Below, piece by piece: positions 15,842 through 23,891 of a stretch of 64,000 nucleotides of DNA. The stretch lies in NCBI RefSeq assembly GCF_008124525.1, contig NZ_VNHJ01000002.1, positions 62,001-126,000 on the forward strand, in the 5' to 3' direction. The position numbers and the translations under genes were made by a program. Each line of letters opens with the position of its first letter. The stretch's first letter is position 1. A model generated the notes under the pieces. That model saw only the letters and a list, made by a program, of their open reading frames with translations. It did no database searches and was not told the origin of the DNA. This stretch comes from Oceanicella actignis. Lineage in GTDB: Bacteria; Pseudomonadota; Alphaproteobacteria; Rhodobacterales; Rhodobacteraceae.

Positions 15842-16816
15842 ATGACGCTGATCTTCCGCGCCCTTTGCGAAGCGCAGCCCGGTCCGCGCGTGGCCGGGCT
15901 GTTTCACGAGTTCTGGCCCGCCTATCGTCGCTGGTGGGCCTGCGAAGGCATGACCGCCCGCCCCACCTACATGGAGTGCCGCCGCGCGCTGGCGCGGCAT
16001 ATGCCCGAGATGCTGGGCCTTTACGACCAGCTGTGCGAGCTGGCGGGCGGCGGCGACAACGCGGCAAGGTTCCTCAGCTTCTACTGTCCGCCCAGATATC
16101 TGGCCGGCTGCAGCCAGGCGATCTGGCCGGGCGACGAGCCGCTTCTGGTGCGTAATTACGACTACAGCCCCGCGGCCTTCGACGCGGTCGTGCTGAAGAC
16201 GGGCTGGCTTGGCCGGCGGGTCATGGGCATGTCCGACGGCGTCTGGGGTCTGCTGGACGGCGTCAACGACGCGGGGCTGGCGGTGTCGCTGACCTTCGGC
16301 GGGCGGCGCGAGGTGGGCGAGGGCTTCGGGGTGCCCTTGATCCTGCGCTACGTGCTGCAGACCTGCTCGACCGTCGCCGAGGCCTGCCGCACCCTTGCCC
16401 GCGTGCCCTGCCACATGAGCTACAACGTGACGGCGCTTGACGCCGCGCGCCGCTTCGCCACCGTTCATCTGGCGCCCGACCGCGACGCCGTCGTGACCAA
16501 CGCGCCGGTGGCCACCAACCATCAGGAGCGGGTCGAGTGGGCCAGCCACGCCCGCTTCACCGCAACCGTCGAGCGCGAGCGATTCCTGCTCCACCGCCTG
16601 ACCCTGCACCCCGAGACGCAAGAACGCTTCATCGAGGCGTTCCTGCGGCCGCCGCTTTACTCGACCGCCTTCTCGTCGGGCTTCGGCACGCTTTACACGG
16701 CCGCCTATCGCCCCCGGCTGGGCGAGCTCGACATCCATTGGCCCGGCGCGCGATGGCCCATGTCCTTCGACGCCTTTCCCGACGGCGAGCGGCGCCTTCT
16801 GGCGATTCCCGCCTGA
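15842..16816 (+). CDS. C45 family autoproteolytic acyltransferase/hydrolase (Ntn fold)
   Basis: This 324-aa protein resembles acyl-CoA:6-aminopenicillanate acyltransferase-like peptidases. The Ntn nucleophile is Cys90 in LAGCSQAIW, followed by LLVRNYDYSP, the usual arginine-asparagine-aspartate signature. Cleavage between Gly89 and Cys90 would give a small alpha chain and a 235-aa beta chain. Further markers are GLLDGVNDAGLAVSLTFGG and NAPVATNHQERVEW. No secretion signal is visible, so it probably acts in the cytoplasm. It follows the ATP-grasp gene by 6 bp and closes the cluster. It could transfer or remove an acyl or amino-acyl group on the pathway product; the reaction is not known. Confidence 0.87.
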   Translation: MTLIFRALCEAQPGPRVAGLFHEFWPAYRRWWACEGMTARPTYMECRRALARHMPEMLGLYDQLCELAGGGDNAARFLSFYCPPRYLAGCSQAIWPGDEPLLVRNYDYSPAAFDAVVLKTGWLGRRVMGMSDGVWGLLDGVNDAGLAVSLTFGGRREVGEGFGVPLILRYVLQTCSTVAEACRTLARVPCHMSYNVTALDAARRFATVHLAPDRDAVVTNAPVATNHQERVEWASHARFTATVERERFLLHRLTLHPETQERFIEAFLRPPLYSTAFSSGFGTLYTAAYRPRLGELDIHWPGARWPMSFDAFPDGERRLLAIPA

Positions 16817-16866
16817 ATGGCCGTCCCGGGCCGGGGCGCGTTCCCCGGCCGCGCGGGCGGCGCGGC

Positions 16867-16897
16867 TTGACAATCGGCGCCCGGCCGTCCACATAGC
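16867..16897 (+). promoter_or_regulatory. Probable promoter of the DEAD-box helicase gene
   Basis: A perfect TTGACA (16867-16872) is followed after 17-19 bp by an ACATAG/CATAGC element. It would produce a long leader of about 150 nt before the GTG start at 17058. Long leaders are common for cold-responsive helicase genes, but no cold box was identified. Confidence 0.5.
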
Positions 16898-17057
16898 TTG
16901 CACCAGTTGCCCCGCGATAGCGCGAAGCGTCCGTCAAGGACGTCACGTCCCGGGACCAATCCTCTGAATACATTCCGCCCCGGCCGCGCCCGGCAGGCGG
17001 GCGACGCCGGGACCGGCCGCGCACAGGCGCGCTCCGTCCCGAGCATGGGAATCATCT

Positions 17058-18392
17058 GTGACCAACGTCAAATTCGCCGAACTCGGCCTTGCCGAGCCCC
17101 TTCTCCGCGCGCTTGCCGCGCGGGGCCACGAAGAAGCCACGCCCATCCAGGCGCAGGCCATCCCCGCGCTGCTCGAGGGCCGCGACATGCTGGGCATCGC
17201 CCAGACCGGCACGGGCAAGACCGGCGCCTTCGCGCTGCCCATCCTTCACCGCCTGTCCGGCGCGCGGGGCGGCTCGCGCCGCGAGCCGCGCGCGCTGATC
17301 CTGGCGCCGACGCGCGAGCTGGCCATACAGATCGGCGAAGAGATGCAGGCCTATGGCAAGTTCGCCGGCCTGCGCCACACCGTCATCTTCGGCGGCGTCA
17401 AGCACGGCCCGCAGTTCCGTGCCCTGTCGCGCGGCGTGGACGTGGTCATCGCCACGCCGGGCCGGCTGCTCGACCATCTCGACCAGGGTTCGCTGTCGCT
17501 GCGCGCCGTCGAGGTGCTGGTGCTGGACGAGGCCGACCGCATGCTGGACATGGGCTTCGTGCGCGACGTGCGCCGCATTCTCAAGGCCCTGCCCGCGCAG
17601 CGCCAGTCGCTGCTGTTCTCGGCCACCATGCCGCGCGAGGTCGCCGGGCTGAGCGCCGAGATCCTGCACGACCCGATCCGCGTCGAGATCGCGCCCCAGT
17701 CCACCACCGTCGAGCGCATCGCCCAGTCGGTGCGTCATGTGAATCCGGGCATGAACAAGCGTCAGCTGCTGGAAGAGACGCTTGCCGATCCCGAGATGAC
17801 CCGCGTCATCCTGTTCACCCGCACCAAGCATCGCGCGAACAAGGTGGCCGAGGATCTGGCCCGCGCCGGCATCGAGGCGGACGCCATCCATGGCGGCAAG
17901 TCGCAGAACGCGCGCCAGCGCGCGCTGGCGCGGTTCAAGTCGGGGCGCGCGCGCGTGCTGGTCGCCACCGACATCGCCGCGCGCGGCATCGACGTGGACG
18001 CCGTCTCGCATGTGGTGAACTACGAGCTGCCCAACGAGCCCGAAAGCTATGTCCACCGCATCGGCCGCACCGCGCGCGCCGGCGCGACGGGCTCGGCGAT
18101 CTCGTTCTGCGATCCGTCCGAGCGCGGCTATCTGCGCGACATCGAGCGCGTGATCCAGATGCGCCTCGACGTGATCGGCGACGGACCCGAGGGCCGCGAC
18201 GAAAAGCCCGCCCCGCGCGGCGGCCTTGGCCGCGGCCGGCCCGCGCAGGGGCCGCGCGGCGGCGCGCCCAAGAAGGCGGGCGGACGTCCCGCGGCCGGCA
18301 AGCCGGCCTTCGGCAAGCCCGCCTTCGCCAAGCCCGGCGGCCGCAGGCCCCGGCGCGGCGGCGCGGGGCGTCCGGCGCAGGCCACCGCCTGA
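17058..18392 (+). CDS. rhlE: DEAD-box ATP-dependent RNA helicase (RhlE type)
   Basis: This 444-aa RNA helicase has the conserved motifs in order: FAELGLAEPLLRAL with the Q motif following, AQTGTGKT (motif I), PTRELAIQ (Ia), TPGRLLDHL (Ib), DEADRMLDMGF (II), SATMP (III), ILFTRTKHRANKVAE (IV), ATDIAARGIDVDAVSHVVNY (V) and HRIGRTARAG (VI). The C-terminal 70 residues are a basic, glycine- and proline-rich tail likely to bind RNA. RhlE-type helicases act in ribosome maturation and RNA turnover. The start is GTG at 17058, with GGGA upstream. It is monocistronic with a long leader, and its end faces panB. Confidence 0.9.
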   Translation: MTNVKFAELGLAEPLLRALAARGHEEATPIQAQAIPALLEGRDMLGIAQTGTGKTGAFALPILHRLSGARGGSRREPRALILAPTRELAIQIGEEMQAYGKFAGLRHTVIFGGVKHGPQFRALSRGVDVVIATPGRLLDHLDQGSLSLRAVEVLVLDEADRMLDMGFVRDVRRILKALPAQRQSLLFSATMPREVAGLSAEILHDPIRVEIAPQSTTVERIAQSVRHVNPGMNKRQLLEETLADPEMTRVILFTRTKHRANKVAEDLARAGIEADAIHGGKSQNARQRALARFKSGRARVLVATDIAARGIDVDAVSHVVNYELPNEPESYVHRIGRTARAGATGSAISFCDPSERGYLRDIERVIQMRLDVIGDGPEGRDEKPAPRGGLGRGRPAQGPRGGAPKKAGGRPAAGKPAFGKPAFAKPGGRRPRRGGAGRPAQATA

Positions 18393-18448
18393 GCCGCGCG
18401 CTTGCGGGGCGGCGCGGTTTCGCGCCCCCCGGAGCGGCGGAAAACGAA

Positions 18449-18475
18449 ACGCCCCGGCGCCTTGCGCCGGGGCGT
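18449..18475 (-). terminator. Rho-independent terminator of panC-panB
   Basis: An 11-bp perfect stem (ACGCCCCGGCG/CGCCGGGGCGT) with a 5-nt loop is followed on the minus strand by TTTCGTTTTCC. The T-rich side assigns it to the pan operon. The stem could also stop helicase transcripts arriving from the other side. Confidence 0.8.
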
Positions 18476-18498
18476 CGCCATGTCCGGGGCCGCGCGGC

Positions 18499-19308
18499 TC
18501 AGCGGTAGACGTGATCCTCGGCGGGAAAGGCGCGGCTCTTGACCTCGTCGGCATAGGCGCGCACCGCCTCTTCGATCGCGGGGCCAAGCGCGCCGTAGAC
18601 CTTGACGAATTTCGGCGGCGTCGGGTTCAGACCCAGCATGTCCTCGAGCACCAGGATCTGGCCGTCGCAGGCCGCCGAGGCGCCGATCCCGATGGTGGGG
18701 ATGGGGATCTGGGCGGTGATGCGCGCGGCCAGCGGCTCGACCATGCCTTCGAGGACCACGGCGAAGGCGCCCGCTTCGGCCACCGCCTGGGCGTCGGCCT
18801 CGTGGCGGGGCCAGCTGTCCTGATCGCGGCCCTGGGTCTTGAAGCCGCCCAGCGTGTTCGACGATTGCGGCGTCAGGCCGATATGGGCCATGACGGGAAT
18901 GCCGCGCTCGACCAGAAAGCGGATGGTGTCGGCCATGCGCGCGCCGCCCTCGAGCTTGACGGCGCCGCAGCCGGTCTCCTTCATCACGCGCACGGCGCTG
19001 CGGAAGGCGGCCTGGGGGCTTTCCTCGTAGGCGCCGAAGGGCAGGTCCACCACCACCAGCGCGCGGCGCGAGCCGCGCATCACCGCGCGGCCGTGCATGA
19101 TCATCAGGTCGAGCGGAACGGGCACCGTGCTGTCCATGCCGTGCATCACCATGCCCAGCGAATCGCCCACGAGGATCACGTCGGCGTGGCGGTCCACGAT
19201 CTGGGCGGTGTGCGCGTGATACGAGGTCAGCGCGACGATCGGCTCGCCTCCCTTGCGCGCCGCGATCTGGGGCGCGGTGATGCGTCGGACGGGTTTCTGA
19301 GCGCTCAT
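18499..19308 (-). CDS. panB: 3-methyl-2-oxobutanoate hydroxymethyltransferase
   Basis: This 269-aa enzyme transfers a hydroxymethyl group from methylene-tetrahydrofolate to 2-oxoisovalerate, giving ketopantoate, the first committed step of pantothenate and CoA synthesis. Motifs include [14 protein letters not shown], the metal-binding [34 protein letters not shown] and [10 protein letters not shown]. Length is normal for the family. The ATG overlaps the panC stop (ATGA), so it is translationally coupled as the second gene of a panC-panB operon, which ends at the hairpin at 18449. Confidence 0.96.
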   Translation of the reverse strand: MSAQKPVRRITAPQIAARKGGEPIVALTSYHAHTAQIVDRHADVILVGDSLGMVMHGMDSTVPVPLDLMIMHGRAVMRGSRRALVVVDLPFGAYEESPQAAFRSAVRVMKETGCGAVKLEGGARMADTIRFLVERGIPVMAHIGLTPQSSNTLGGFKTQGRDQDSWPRHEADAQAVAEAGAFAVVLEGMVEPLAARITAQIPIPTIGIGASAACDGQILVLEDMLGLNPTPPKFVKVYGALGPAIEEAVRAYADEVKSRAFPAEDHVYR

Positions 19309-20174
19309 GGGGCGTTCTCCTGGTCAGCGGGGCGGATGACGCGCTGGTCGATCAGCAGCACGTCGCCGAAGCGCATCGAGATCAGCGCCACGGCCGGGCG
19401 GCGGAGCGCGCCGCGCAGGGGCGAAAGGTCGTCCGCGGCGCGGACGTCCACCCGCGGGTCGCGCCCGCGGGGGCTGGCCTCGAGCGTCTCGCGGATCAGG
19501 CGGCGCAGCGCCTCGACCGAAACGGGGCCGCGCGCGGCGCGCGCCTCGGCCGCGTCCAGCGCGCGGCACAGGACCGGCGCGGCGGCGCGGTCCTCGGGCG
19601 ACAGGCGCACATTGCGCGAGGACATGGCCAGCCCGTCGGGCTCGCGCACCGTGGGCACGCCGACGATGCGCACGGGAACGTCCAGATCGGCGACCATGCG
19701 CCGGATCACCGTCAGCTGCTGGTAGTCCTTCTCGCCGAAATAGGCGGCGTCCGGGCCGACGATGTTGAACAGCTTGGTCACGACCGTGGCCACGCCGCGG
19801 AAATGCCCGGGGCGCAGGCGTCCGATGAGGATGCGCGAAAGGCGCTCGGCCTCGACGAAGGTCTGCGCGTGCGGGGCATACATCTCGGCCGCGTCGGGCA
19901 GGAACACGGCATCCGCCCCCTCGGCGCGCAGAAGGCGCAGGTCGCGTTCGGGATCGCGGGGGTAGCTGTCGAAATCCTCGTTCGGGCCGAACTGGGTCGG
20001 ATTGACGAAGATCGAGACCACGACCGCGTCGTTCTCGGCGCGCGCGCGGCGCACCAGCGCCAGGTGCCCCTCGTGCAGATAGCCCATGGTGGGCGCGAAG
20101 CCGATCGAGCGCCCCTCGGCGCGCCAGCGGCGCGTCAGCGCGCGAATCTCCTGCTTGGTGCGGCAAATCTGCAT
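19305..20174 (-). CDS. panC: Pantoate--beta-alanine ligase
   Basis: This 289-aa cytoplasmic enzyme condenses pantoate and beta-alanine with ATP to form pantothenate. It has the nucleotidyl-transferase signature [17 protein letters not shown], then [44 protein letters not shown] and the KMSKS-like SSRN. The ATG at 20174 is fixed by a GGAGGT ribosome site; in-frame upstream readings lack one. It is first in the panC-panB operon. The ketopantoate reductase PanE and aspartate decarboxylase PanD are not encoded nearby. Confidence 0.96.
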   Translation of the reverse strand: MQICRTKQEIRALTRRWRAEGRSIGFAPTMGYLHEGHLALVRRARAENDAVVVSIFVNPTQFGPNEDFDSYPRDPERDLRLLRAEGADAVFLPDAAEMYAPHAQTFVEAERLSRILIGRLRPGHFRGVATVVTKLFNIVGPDAAYFGEKDYQQLTVIRRMVADLDVPVRIVGVPTVREPDGLAMSSRNVRLSPEDRAAAPVLCRALDAAEARAARGPVSVEALRRLIRETLEASPRGRDPRVDVRAADDLSPLRGALRRPAVALISMRFGDVLLIDQRVIRPADQENAP

Positions 20175-20369
20175 CGCATGGACCTCCGACCCGCGGCGCG
20201 GCGGTTTCGCCCGGAAACCGCTTTTCGCACCTGCAATGCATATGCTGCGGCGCAGCTTTGCGCAATGATGTTGCGCGCGCGCGCCGCGCTTGCGGGCGGC
20301 GGCGTTCGGCGCCACATTCGCCGCGCCGGAGAACGGCGTATCCCGAACCTTGGCCAGAGGGCTTGCCCC

Positions 20370-20993
20370 ATGGATCTGCACACCTGGATCGCATTCGCCG
20401 TCGCGGCGGGCGTCATCGTGGCCATTCCCGGCCCGACGGTGATGATCGTGGTGAGCTTCGCGCTGGGGCAGGGGCGGCGCGCGGTGCTGGCCAGCGCGCC
20501 GGGCGTGCTGCTGGGCGACCTGGCGGCGATGAGCGCCTCGATGCTGGGCGTGGGCGCGGCGCTGGCGGCGTCGGCGGCGCTGTTCTCGGCGGTCAAGCTT
20601 GCCGGCGCGGCGTATCTGCTGTGGCTGGGCCTGCGCATGTGGCGCGCGGCGCCGCAGATGGCGCTCGGGCTGACGACGGCAAGCCAGAAGGCGCCGCGGC
20701 GCATGTTCCGAGACGCCTTCCTGGTGACGCTGTTCAATCCCAAGGCGCTGGTGTTCTTCGTGGCCTTCGTGCCGCAGTTCATCGACCCCACGCGCCCCTT
20801 CGCGCCGCAATGCGCGATCCTGATCGCCACCTTCGCCACGCTGGGCTTCGTCAACGTGGTCATCTGGGGCCTTGCGGCGGGCGCGCTGCGCGAGCGCATC
20901 ACGCGCCCCGGCGCGATGCGGGCGCTGGGGCGGACCGGCGGCGGCCTTCTGGCCGGCGCGGGCGCCCTGGCGGCGCTGAGCGCGCGCGGCTGA
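20370..20993 (+). CDS. LysE/RhtB family amino acid exporter
   Basis: This 207-aa inner-membrane protein has about six hydrophobic segments. It carries the LysE-family start AIPGPTVMIVVSFALGQGRRAVL, then GAAYLLWLGLRMWR and FLVTLFNPKALVFFVAFVPQFI. The family exports amino acids such as homoserine, threonine or lysine; the specific substrate cannot be told. The start at 20370 was chosen over a longer in-frame reading that enters the panC promoter region. It converges with the PA14-like gene, with only 6 bp between the stops. Confidence 0.9.
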   Translation: MDLHTWIAFAVAAGVIVAIPGPTVMIVVSFALGQGRRAVLASAPGVLLGDLAAMSASMLGVGAALAASAALFSAVKLAGAAYLLWLGLRMWRAAPQMALGLTTASQKAPRRMFRDAFLVTLFNPKALVFFVAFVPQFIDPTRPFAPQCAILIATFATLGFVNVVIWGLAAGALRERITRPGAMRALGRTGGGLLAGAGALAALSARG

Positions 20994-20999
20994 GCGGGC

Positions 21000-21599
21000 T
21001 CAGTCCTTCTCGTAGGCGTAGATGTCGGTCGGCGCCCACAGCAGGCGCCCGCCCGGCTTTTGCATCTTCAGCAACAGGCACGAGGTGCTCAGCCGCTGGA
21101 AGAACACCGCCTTGAGCGCATACCAGCCCGGCTGCGGCACGTTCACGCGCACCGGGCCGGCGGTGTCGCAGGGGCGTCGCTCGTCGAAGCGGTAGATGCG
21201 CGCGCCGCCCAGGAACACCTCGAGTCCGTCATTGGACCAGAATTCGAGCGCATGCTCGCCGGCTTCGTCGAAGCGCATGTAGCCTTCGATCAGCGCCACC
21301 ACGCGCGTGGCCCGGCGCGAGGTCAGCGCCGGTTCGCCCGGCAGGGTGTTGGGGTAGTCGAACCCGATCAGCGGCGGCCCCGGCTCGAGCCCCGAGTCGA
21401 TGGCCCGCCAGGCGTCGGTCAGGAACTTGACGTCGCCCGGATAGGCGTAGCCCACCTTCAGCCCCGGCGCCAGATGCGCGGGGTCGGGCTGCGGATCGGC
21501 CGGGCGCAGCGTCGTCGGCGCCTGCGTCTCGCTCATGGCGGGCAGGGCGGCGAGCAGCGCGGCGGCAAGGCCGACAAGGCCGGTCGCAAGGGCTTTCAT
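21000..21599 (-). CDS. Secreted PA14-like domain protein
   Basis: This 199-aa protein has a clear signal peptide (MKALATGLVGLAAALLAALPAM) ending near SETQA. The mature part resembles a PA14 beta-sandwich: GLKVGYAYPG, FDYPNTLPG, VALIEGYMRFDEAGEHALEFWSNDGLEVFLGG and a strand-rich VPQPGWYALKAVFF. Two cysteines (in RRPCDT and STSCLLL) could form a disulfide in the periplasm. PA14 modules usually bind carbohydrate, so a cell-surface or periplasmic sugar-binding role is possible but not shown. It is transcribed alone and divergently from adenine deaminase. Confidence 0.72.
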   Translation of the reverse strand: MKALATGLVGLAAALLAALPAMSETQAPTTLRPADPQPDPAHLAPGLKVGYAYPGDVKFLTDAWRAIDSGLEPGPPLIGFDYPNTLPGEPALTSRRATRVVALIEGYMRFDEAGEHALEFWSNDGLEVFLGGARIYRFDERRPCDTAGPVRVNVPQPGWYALKAVFFQRLSTSCLLLKMQKPGGRLLWAPTDIYAYEKD

Positions 21600-21772
21600 G
21601 GCGTCTCCCGCATGGATGCGCCCCGGGCGGGGCGGCTTGCGTTCAGCCTAGGCGCGCGGGCGGCGGCGGGCAAGCGCGCACGCTTGCCTCGGCCGCGCCA
21701 AGGGCGGAAACTGCGCCCGCCCGCGGCCGCCCTGGCCGGCGGAGGGCCCAACGAAGAACGAAGGAGCACGAC

Positions 21773-23584
21773 ATGACCGCCCCAGCGCCCTGGCAGCAAT
21801 CGGTCCAACGCCTGGTCGACGTCGCCGCGGGGCGCGCCCCGGCCGATCTGGTGGTGCGCGGCGGCCGCTGGGTGAACGTGCATTCGGCCGAGATCCTGCC
21901 CCGCACGGACATCGCCATCGCCGCGGGGCGCTTCGCCTATTGCGGCCCGGATGCGGGCCATTGCATCGGCCCGGACACCCGCGTCATCGAGGCCGAGGGG
22001 CGCTACATGGTTCCGGGCCTGTGCGATGCGCACATGCATGTCGAATCGGGCATGCTGACGGTCGGCCAGTTCGTGCGCGCGGTGCTGCCCCACGGCACCA
22101 CCTCGATGTTCATCGACCCGCACGAGATCGCCAATGTTCTGGGCCTTGCGGGCGTGCGGCTGATGCATGACGAGGCGCTGGTCCAGCCCGCGAACGTGTT
22201 CGTGCAGGCGCCCTCCTGCGTGCCCTCGGCGCCGGGGCTCGAGCGCGCGGGCGCCGAGTTCGGCCCGGACGAGATCGCGCAGATGATGGCCTGGCCGGGC
22301 ATCGTCGGGCTGGGCGAGGTGATGAACTTTCCCGGCGTCGCCGCGGGCGATCCGCGCATGATGGGCGAGATCGCCGCCGCCGCCGCCGCGGGCAAGACCA
22401 TCGGGGGGCACTATGCCTCGCCCGATCTGGGGCTGCCCTTCCACGCCTATGTCGCCGGCGGCGCCGCGGACGATCACGAGGGCACCCGCAAGGAGGACGC
22501 CGTGTCGCGCGTGCGCCAGGGCATGCGGGCGATGCTGCGGCTGGGCTCGGCCTGGCACGACGTGGCCGAGCAGATCCGCGCCGTGACCGAGGATCGGCTC
22601 GACCCGCGCAACTTCATTCTGTGCACCGACGACTGCCATTCCGGCACGCTGGTGCGCGAGGGGCACATGAACCGCGTGGTCCGCCACGCCATCGCGCAGG
22701 GTCTGGCGCCCGTGACCGCGATCCAGATGGCCACCATCAACGCCGCCGCCCATTTCGGGCTTGAGCGCGAGCTGGGCTCGATCGCGCCGGGGCGGCGGGC
22801 CGACATGATCCTGACCTCGTCGCTGGTCGAGCTGCCGGTCGAGACCGTCATCGCCCAGGGCAGGGTGGCGGCCGAGAACGGGCGCCTGCTGGTCGAGCCG
22901 CCGCGCTTCGACTACCCGCCCGAGGCGCGCGCGACGGTGCGCATCGCCCGTCCGCTGACCGAGGCCGATTTCGACATCCCCGCCCCCGCCGGCGCGGATG
23001 AGGCGACGGCGCGCGTCATCGGCGTGATCGAGAACCAGGCCCCGACCCGCGCGCTGACCGCGCGCGTGCCCGTGCGCGGGGGCGTGGCGCAGATGGACCG
23101 CGCGCGCGACCTGTGCCAGATCGCGCTGGTCGAGCGCCACCGCGGCGAGGGGCGCGTGGTCAACGGCTTCGTCACGGGCTTCGGCTACGAGGCCGACTGC
23201 GCCGTGGCCTCGACGGTGGCGCATGACTGCCACCACATGATCGTGGTCGGGACCAGCAAGCGCGACATGGCGCTGGCGGCCAATCGCCTGGCCGAGGTCG
23301 GGGGCGGCGTCGCGGTGTTCCGCGACGGGCGCGAGGCGGCGCTGGTTCCGCTGCCCATCGCCGGGCTGATGTCCGACGCCCCGGCCGAGCAGGTCGCCGC
23401 CCAGGCCGACGGCGTGATCGAGGCCATGCGCGCCTGCGGCTGCCGGCTGAACAACGCCTACATGCAGCACTCGCTGCTGGCGCTGGCGGTGATCCCCGAG
23501 CTGCGCATCTCGGATCAGGGTCTGATCGACGTGACCCGATTCCGCCACGTGCCCGTCCTGTTCGAAGAGGGCGCCGAGCCGTGA
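21773..23584 (+). CDS. ade: Adenine deaminase
   Basis: This 603-aa amidohydrolase converts adenine to hypoxanthine and ammonia in purine salvage. The metal site motif DAHMHVESGML is present, as are GTTSMFIDPHEIANVLG, ILCTDDCHSG and the C-terminal domain segment DCHHMIVVGTSKRDMALAANRL, all diagnostic of this enzyme rather than of the adenosine-deaminase type. A GAAGGAG ribosome site lies before the ATG. It is monocistronic. It adds ammonia release to the nitrogen-scavenging theme of the window. Confidence 0.94.
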   Translation: MTAPAPWQQSVQRLVDVAAGRAPADLVVRGGRWVNVHSAEILPRTDIAIAAGRFAYCGPDAGHCIGPDTRVIEAEGRYMVPGLCDAHMHVESGMLTVGQFVRAVLPHGTTSMFIDPHEIANVLGLAGVRLMHDEALVQPANVFVQAPSCVPSAPGLERAGAEFGPDEIAQMMAWPGIVGLGEVMNFPGVAAGDPRMMGEIAAAAAAGKTIGGHYASPDLGLPFHAYVAGGAADDHEGTRKEDAVSRVRQGMRAMLRLGSAWHDVAEQIRAVTEDRLDPRNFILCTDDCHSGTLVREGHMNRVVRHAIAQGLAPVTAIQMATINAAAHFGLERELGSIAPGRRADMILTSSLVELPVETVIAQGRVAAENGRLLVEPPRFDYPPEARATVRIARPLTEADFDIPAPAGADEATARVIGVIENQAPTRALTARVPVRGGVAQMDRARDLCQIALVERHRGEGRVVNGFVTGFGYEADCAVASTVAHDCHHMIVVGTSKRDMALAANRLAEVGGGVAVFRDGREAALVPLPIAGLMSDAPAEQVAAQADGVIEAMRACGCRLNNAYMQHSLLALAVIPELRISDQGLIDVTRFRHVPVLFEEGAEP

Positions 23585-23891
23585 TCGCGCGGCCCGGCCG
23601 GCGCGGCGGATGAGGCGCGCGCGGCCGCGGGGCGTGGCGCGCCGCGCTCGGACGCCGATGGAAGCGGCCCGGGACGCCGCCGCCGGACGGGCGCGACGCA
23701 GCCACGCGGCCGGGTTTGCGCGGCGCGCCATCGCGGCGGCCCGGCCGCGCCGCCGCGGTCTGCGCGGGCCCCTCGTCCGGCGCGCGCGGCGCGCGGCCGT
23801 AACCTGCGCGCACCGGCGCGGAACACGGGTTCACAACCGCTCGGCGGCTGATAATCTGCGCCGCGAAGAACCATTCGGGAGGAGACGGTTC
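23585..23891. other. Intergenic region between ade and the acyl-CoA ligase gene
   Basis: No gene is supported. Near 23848-23855 an extended -10-like TGATAAT follows a TTCACA at 23830-23835, but the spacing is short (14 bp), so it is a weak promoter candidate for the ligase gene. GGAGGAGA just upstream of 23892 is a strong ribosome site. The rest is GC-rich and featureless. Confidence 0.45.
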
